A DNA stretch of 7,684 nt from Sulfuricella sp. (GTDB taxonomy: Bacteria > Pseudomonadota > Gammaproteobacteria > Burkholderiales > Sulfuricellaceae), in assembly GCA_019911785.1 (NCBI GenBank), contig JAIOJM010000330.1, positions 1 to 7,684 on the forward strand. The letters are read 5' to 3'. Numbering within the stretch: position 1 is the first letter of the stretch; every line of letters starts with the position of its first letter. Positions 5,876 through 7,684 of the stretch are shown here, piece after piece. The notes under the pieces are model-generated. The model worked only from the letters and a program-made list of their open reading frames with translations, did no database searches and was not told where the DNA came from. The position numbers were made by a program, and so were the translations under genes.

Positions 5876-5952
5876 ACCGCGAAGGACGCAAAGGTACGCA
5901 AAGGAGAACAAGGCTCTTGGGTTACCTTGCGTTCCTTCGCGTCCCTTGCGGT
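5876..5952. repeat. Inverted repeat, CGCAAAGG family (copy 2)
   Basis: The left arm from 5876 (ACCGCGAAGGACGCAAAGG and onward) pairs imperfectly with the right arm ending at 5952 (CGCGTCCCTTGCGGT). It belongs to the same family as 177-246: same ACCGC outer ends and same iterated GCAAAGG units, but with more arm mismatches. It fills nearly the whole gap between the binding-protein and permease genes, and its right edge runs into AAAAGGGA, the likely Shine-Dalgarno of the permease gene. Confidence 0.85.
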
Positions 5953-5960
5953 AAAAGGGA
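5953..5960 (+). promoter_or_regulatory. Ribosome binding site of the permease gene
   Basis: AAAAGGGA lies seven bases before ATG 5968 and directly abuts the right arm of the palindromic repeat, so the repeat's structure could influence access to it. Confidence 0.6.
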
Positions 5961-5967
5961 ATAAATC

Positions 5968-6741
5968 ATGAACTTCGACGCGCTCAGTCTTTCCATCCTT
6001 CTCCCGGCCTTTCTCGCCGGCCTGCTGGTTCTGGCGACCCATGTGCCAATGGGGATGCAGGTGCTGTCCCGCGGCATCGTGTTCATCGATCTGGCGATTG
6101 CCCAGATCGCCACCCTTGGCGTCATCGCGGCGGACCGAATGGGCTTCGAGCCGGAAGGCTGGGTGGCGCAGGTTGCCGCGGTAGCGGCCGCCCTGCTCGG
6201 GGCCCTGTTGCTGACCTGGACGGAAAGGCGCTGGCCGGACGTGCAGGAGGCGCTGATCGGTGTGCTGTTCGTGCTGGCCGCCAGCGGCGGAATGTTGCTG
6301 GTGGCTAACAACCCTCATGGCGGCGAACATCTCCGGGATTTGCTGGCAGGCCAGATTCTGTGGGTGAGCTACGCGCAACTGCTGCCGGTGGCCGTCCTGG
6401 CAGCCGCCATCCTGGCCCTGTGGTTCGGACTCAGGGATAGTCTCGGACGCTTCGGCTTCTACGGCTTGTTCGCCTTCGCCGTCACCGCCTCGGTGCAACT
6501 GGTCGGCGTGTACCTGGTGTTCGCCAGCCTGATTGTTCCGGCGCTGGCTTGCCGCCTTTATCCGCCCCGCATCCGGCTGGCGGTGGGTTATGCTGTCGGT
6601 GCGGCGGGCTACATCCTGGGGCTGGGGCTTTCGGTGTTGTTCGACTTGCCCTCCGGCGCAGTGGTGGTGTGGACTTTGGCGCTGGTCGGGATTGCAACCT
6701 ACAGTTTGGGTCCCGGCTCATCCAGGAGCCTTGCCAAATAG
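5968..6741 (+). CDS. ZnuB-like ABC metal permease (ABC-3 family)
   Basis: The 257-residue, strongly hydrophobic product fits the ABC-3 family of metal permeases (ZnuB, TroC, MntB). About seven or eight membrane helices can be drawn, including about 8-26, 66-84, 94-113, 136-154, 164-194, 204-224 and 229-247. Family-like segments are SRGIVFIDLAIAQIATLGV (34-52), DLLAGQIL (124-131, the likely cytoplasmic coupling region) and VGVYLVFASLIVPAL (179-193). The first segment reads D-L-A-I-A-Q where ZnuB proteins usually have an Asp-x-x-x-x-His pattern, so this is a divergent subfamily member. It should form the membrane channel receiving metal from the neighbouring binding protein. No ATPase gene is present in the window, so a partner encoded elsewhere is required. 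Confidence 0.87.
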   Translation: MNFDALSLSILLPAFLAGLLVLATHVPMGMQVLSRGIVFIDLAIAQIATLGVIAADRMGFEPEGWVAQVAAVAAALLGALLLTWTERRWPDVQEALIGVLFVLAASGGMLLVANNPHGGEHLRDLLAGQILWVSYAQLLPVAVLAAAILALWFGLRDSLGRFGFYGLFAFAVTASVQLVGVYLVFASLIVPALACRLYPPRIRLAVGYAVGAAGYILGLGLSVLFDLPSGAVVVWTLALVGIATYSLGPGSSRSLAK

Positions 6742-6775
6742 TATTTTCCCTAATGCGGGCAACAGTATTTTCCCT
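6740..6775 (+). repeat. 12-bp direct repeat AGTATTTTCCCT, two copies
   Basis: AGTATTTTCCCT occurs exactly at 6740-6751 and 6764-6775, starts 24 bp apart. The first overlaps the permease stop codon; the second is the loop of the dyad at 6748-6790. Spacing of about two helical turns would suit a protein-binding pair, but no known operator is recognised. Confidence 0.6.
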
Positions 6776-6790
6776 TGTTGCCCATTAGGG
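6748..6790. repeat. Dyad after the permease gene (terminator-like or operator)
   Basis: CCCTAATG plus GGCAACA (6748-6764, with an extra CG at 6756-6757) pairs with TGTTGCCCATTAGGG (6776-6790), a 15-bp stem with a two-base bulge and an 11-base loop. It begins 6 bases after the permease stop. No T-run follows, so a Rho-independent terminator is not clear. Its right arm includes the -35 element of the downstream promoter. Confidence 0.65.
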
Positions 6791-6806
6791 TGAGCGGCCT
6801 TATAAT
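6778..6806 (+). promoter_or_regulatory. Sigma70-type promoter for the STAS gene
   Basis: A perfect -10 hexamer TATAAT lies at 6801-6806. Exactly 17 bp upstream is TTGCCC (6778-6783), matching TTGACA at four of six positions. Transcription would begin near 6813, giving a leader of about 32 bases to the GTG start. The -35 lies in the right arm of the dyad at 6748-6790, so a factor binding that dyad would block it. Confidence 0.65.
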
Positions 6807-6844
6807 GCAACGGATTGACTTTCAAATAAACTGGTTGACCCGCA

Positions 6845-7684
6845 GTGGTGTTTTCATTTTTTCGCAAGAATCCGGAAGAGGCGTCGCAGGCCAAGCCTCG
6901 TGCGCCAGCTGCCGCCAAACCTGCTGCTAACGCAGCCACTTCACGCCCGCAGGTAACCCCGCCTGCAACCCCGGCCGCGCAGCCCGTGCCGCCCAAGACG
7001 GCAGTTCCTTCGCCCCCGCAGCCTCAAACCGAAAAGAATACGATATGGGGCGAGGGAGTTGTAGACGCCGCGGGAATGTATTCGGCGGTGGAGGAGGCGG
7101 CGATTCTCTATGCCAGCGACCATCCCAATCAAGCCGCCGCGCTGCTGCTGGACTTCATCAGGAACAATGCCGAAAGGAAAGAACTCCAGCCCTGGATGAT
7201 GTTGTTCGATATTTACCAGATCCAGGGCAAGAAGCCACAGTTCGAAGAGCTTGCGCTGGAGTTCGTGGTTAAATTCGAGCGCAGCGCGCCGATCTGGAGC
7301 GATGCCAAGGTGCCGGGAGTCCAGACCGAAAAACCCAAAGCGGGAAGAGGGGCTGCCATTGAAGGTTATGTTGCTCTTTCCGGCATTTTGCAGGGGGACA
7401 AGGATTCCCTGTTCCAGAACCTGGAGCAGGTTGCGCAGAAGGGCGCCGGTTTGCGGCTGGACTTTGCCCGGCTGGAGGGGTTGGATGCCTCGGGCAGCCG
7501 CCGCCTGGTGGAAACCATGCAGAGTTTGAAAAAGAGCGGAAAGAAAATCACGCCGATCAGCGTTCCGCACGTAACGGATCTGCTCAAGAGCATGCTCGGG
7601 CAGGGCGGCGAGGATGAGCAGGCCCACTGGCAGCTGTTGCTCAGCCTCTACCAATGCCAGGGAATGCAGGCCGAATTCGAGGAT
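6845..7684 (+). CDS. STAS-domain protein with Pro/Ala-rich linker and repeated helical module (3' truncated by window)
   Basis: The frame is open from a TGA at 6836-6838 to the right edge. Only GTG codons (6845 and 6848) can start it upstream of FSFFRKNPEE; I use 6845, giving MVFSFFRK, and 280 residues are visible. Residues about 13-62 are a low-complexity Ala/Pro/Lys linker. Residues about 75-152 are helical, including LQPWMMLFDIYQIQGKKPQFEE. Residues about 170-251 form a STAS domain (anti-sigma-factor-antagonist fold): LRLDFARLEGLDASGSRRL carries the conserved Asp214-Ala-Ser216-Gly, where Ser216 aligns with the phosphorylated serine of SpoIIAA-type proteins. After the STAS domain, WQLLLSLYQCQGMQAEFED begins a second copy of the helical module. 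The protein lacks a signal peptide and is probably cytoplasmic. A partner-switching or scaffold role is plausible but unproven. No Shine-Dalgarno is evident. It has its own promoter and is likely unrelated to metal uptake. Confidence 0.85.
   Translation, partial: MVFSFFRKNPEEASQAKPRAPAAAKPAANAATSRPQVTPPATPAAQPVPPKTAVPSPPQPQTEKNTIWGEGVVDAAGMYSAVEEAAILYASDHPNQAAALLLDFIRNNAERKELQPWMMLFDIYQIQGKKPQFEELALEFVVKFERSAPIWSDAKVPGVQTEKPKAGRGAAIEGYVALSGILQGDKDSLFQNLEQVAQKGAGLRLDFARLEGLDASGSRRLVETMQSLKKSGKKITPISVPHVTDLLKSMLGQGGEDEQAHWQLLLSLYQCQGMQAEFED

Noticed and set aside
4955..5911. Minus-strand open frame opposite the ZnuA-like gene
   Set aside because: It mirrors codons of the clear binding-protein gene and starts inside the repeat at 5876-5952.
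6718..6996. Short minus-strand frame across the permease-STAS gap
   Set aside because: No Shine-Dalgarno or recognisable protein character; it overlaps the promoter and the linker-coding part of the STAS gene.

Overview
The window is a GC-rich bacterial chromosome segment in which every supported gene lies on the plus strand. The gene content and protein sequences (DapF, DUF484 and XerC in a row, with divergent zinc-type transport genes after them) suggest a betaproteobacterium, perhaps near Nitrosomonadales/Gallionellaceae. That placement is inferred from protein character and from the kinds of dispersed palindromic repeats; no rRNA or other marker gene is present.

Layout. (1) Positions 1-164 hold the 3' end of a CoA-binding-domain protein. 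(2) Positions 259-2701 hold a conserved housekeeping block: dapF (lysine and peptidoglycan precursor synthesis), a DUF484 gene overlapping it by 4 bp, and xerC (chromosome dimer resolution). (3) Just after the xerC stop lies a second, synonymously diverged copy of the last codons of xerC, split by an 83-bp insert made of three hairpins. (4) Positions 3057-6741 hold what looks like a metal (probably zinc) uptake cassette: a small membrane protein with a His/Cys-rich loop, an outer-membrane porin-like protein with an N-terminal coiled coil, a ZnuA-like periplasmic binding protein and a ZnuB-like ABC permease. No ATPase gene is present here. (5) After a dyad and a good sigma70-type promoter, a GTG-started gene encodes a Pro/Ala-rich, STAS-domain protein that runs off the right edge.

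How they might work together. Metal would cross the outer membrane through the porin, be held by the periplasmic binding protein (His58, His137, His201) and cross the inner membrane through the permease, powered by an ATPase encoded elsewhere. The small His/Cys protein may be an accessory membrane metal-binding factor. This is inference from gene order and motifs.

The most striking non-coding aspect is the density of palindromic repeats. Members of at least four different inverted-repeat families sit in consecutive intergenic gaps of this one-directional gene run (177-246, 2714-2796, 2872-3002, 4860-4941, 5876-5952), together with unique hairpins at 3385-3411, 3413-3435 and 6748-6790. I saw no tRNA, rRNA, CRISPR array, riboswitch or intact insertion sequence. 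No gap longer than 300 bases lacks a gene.
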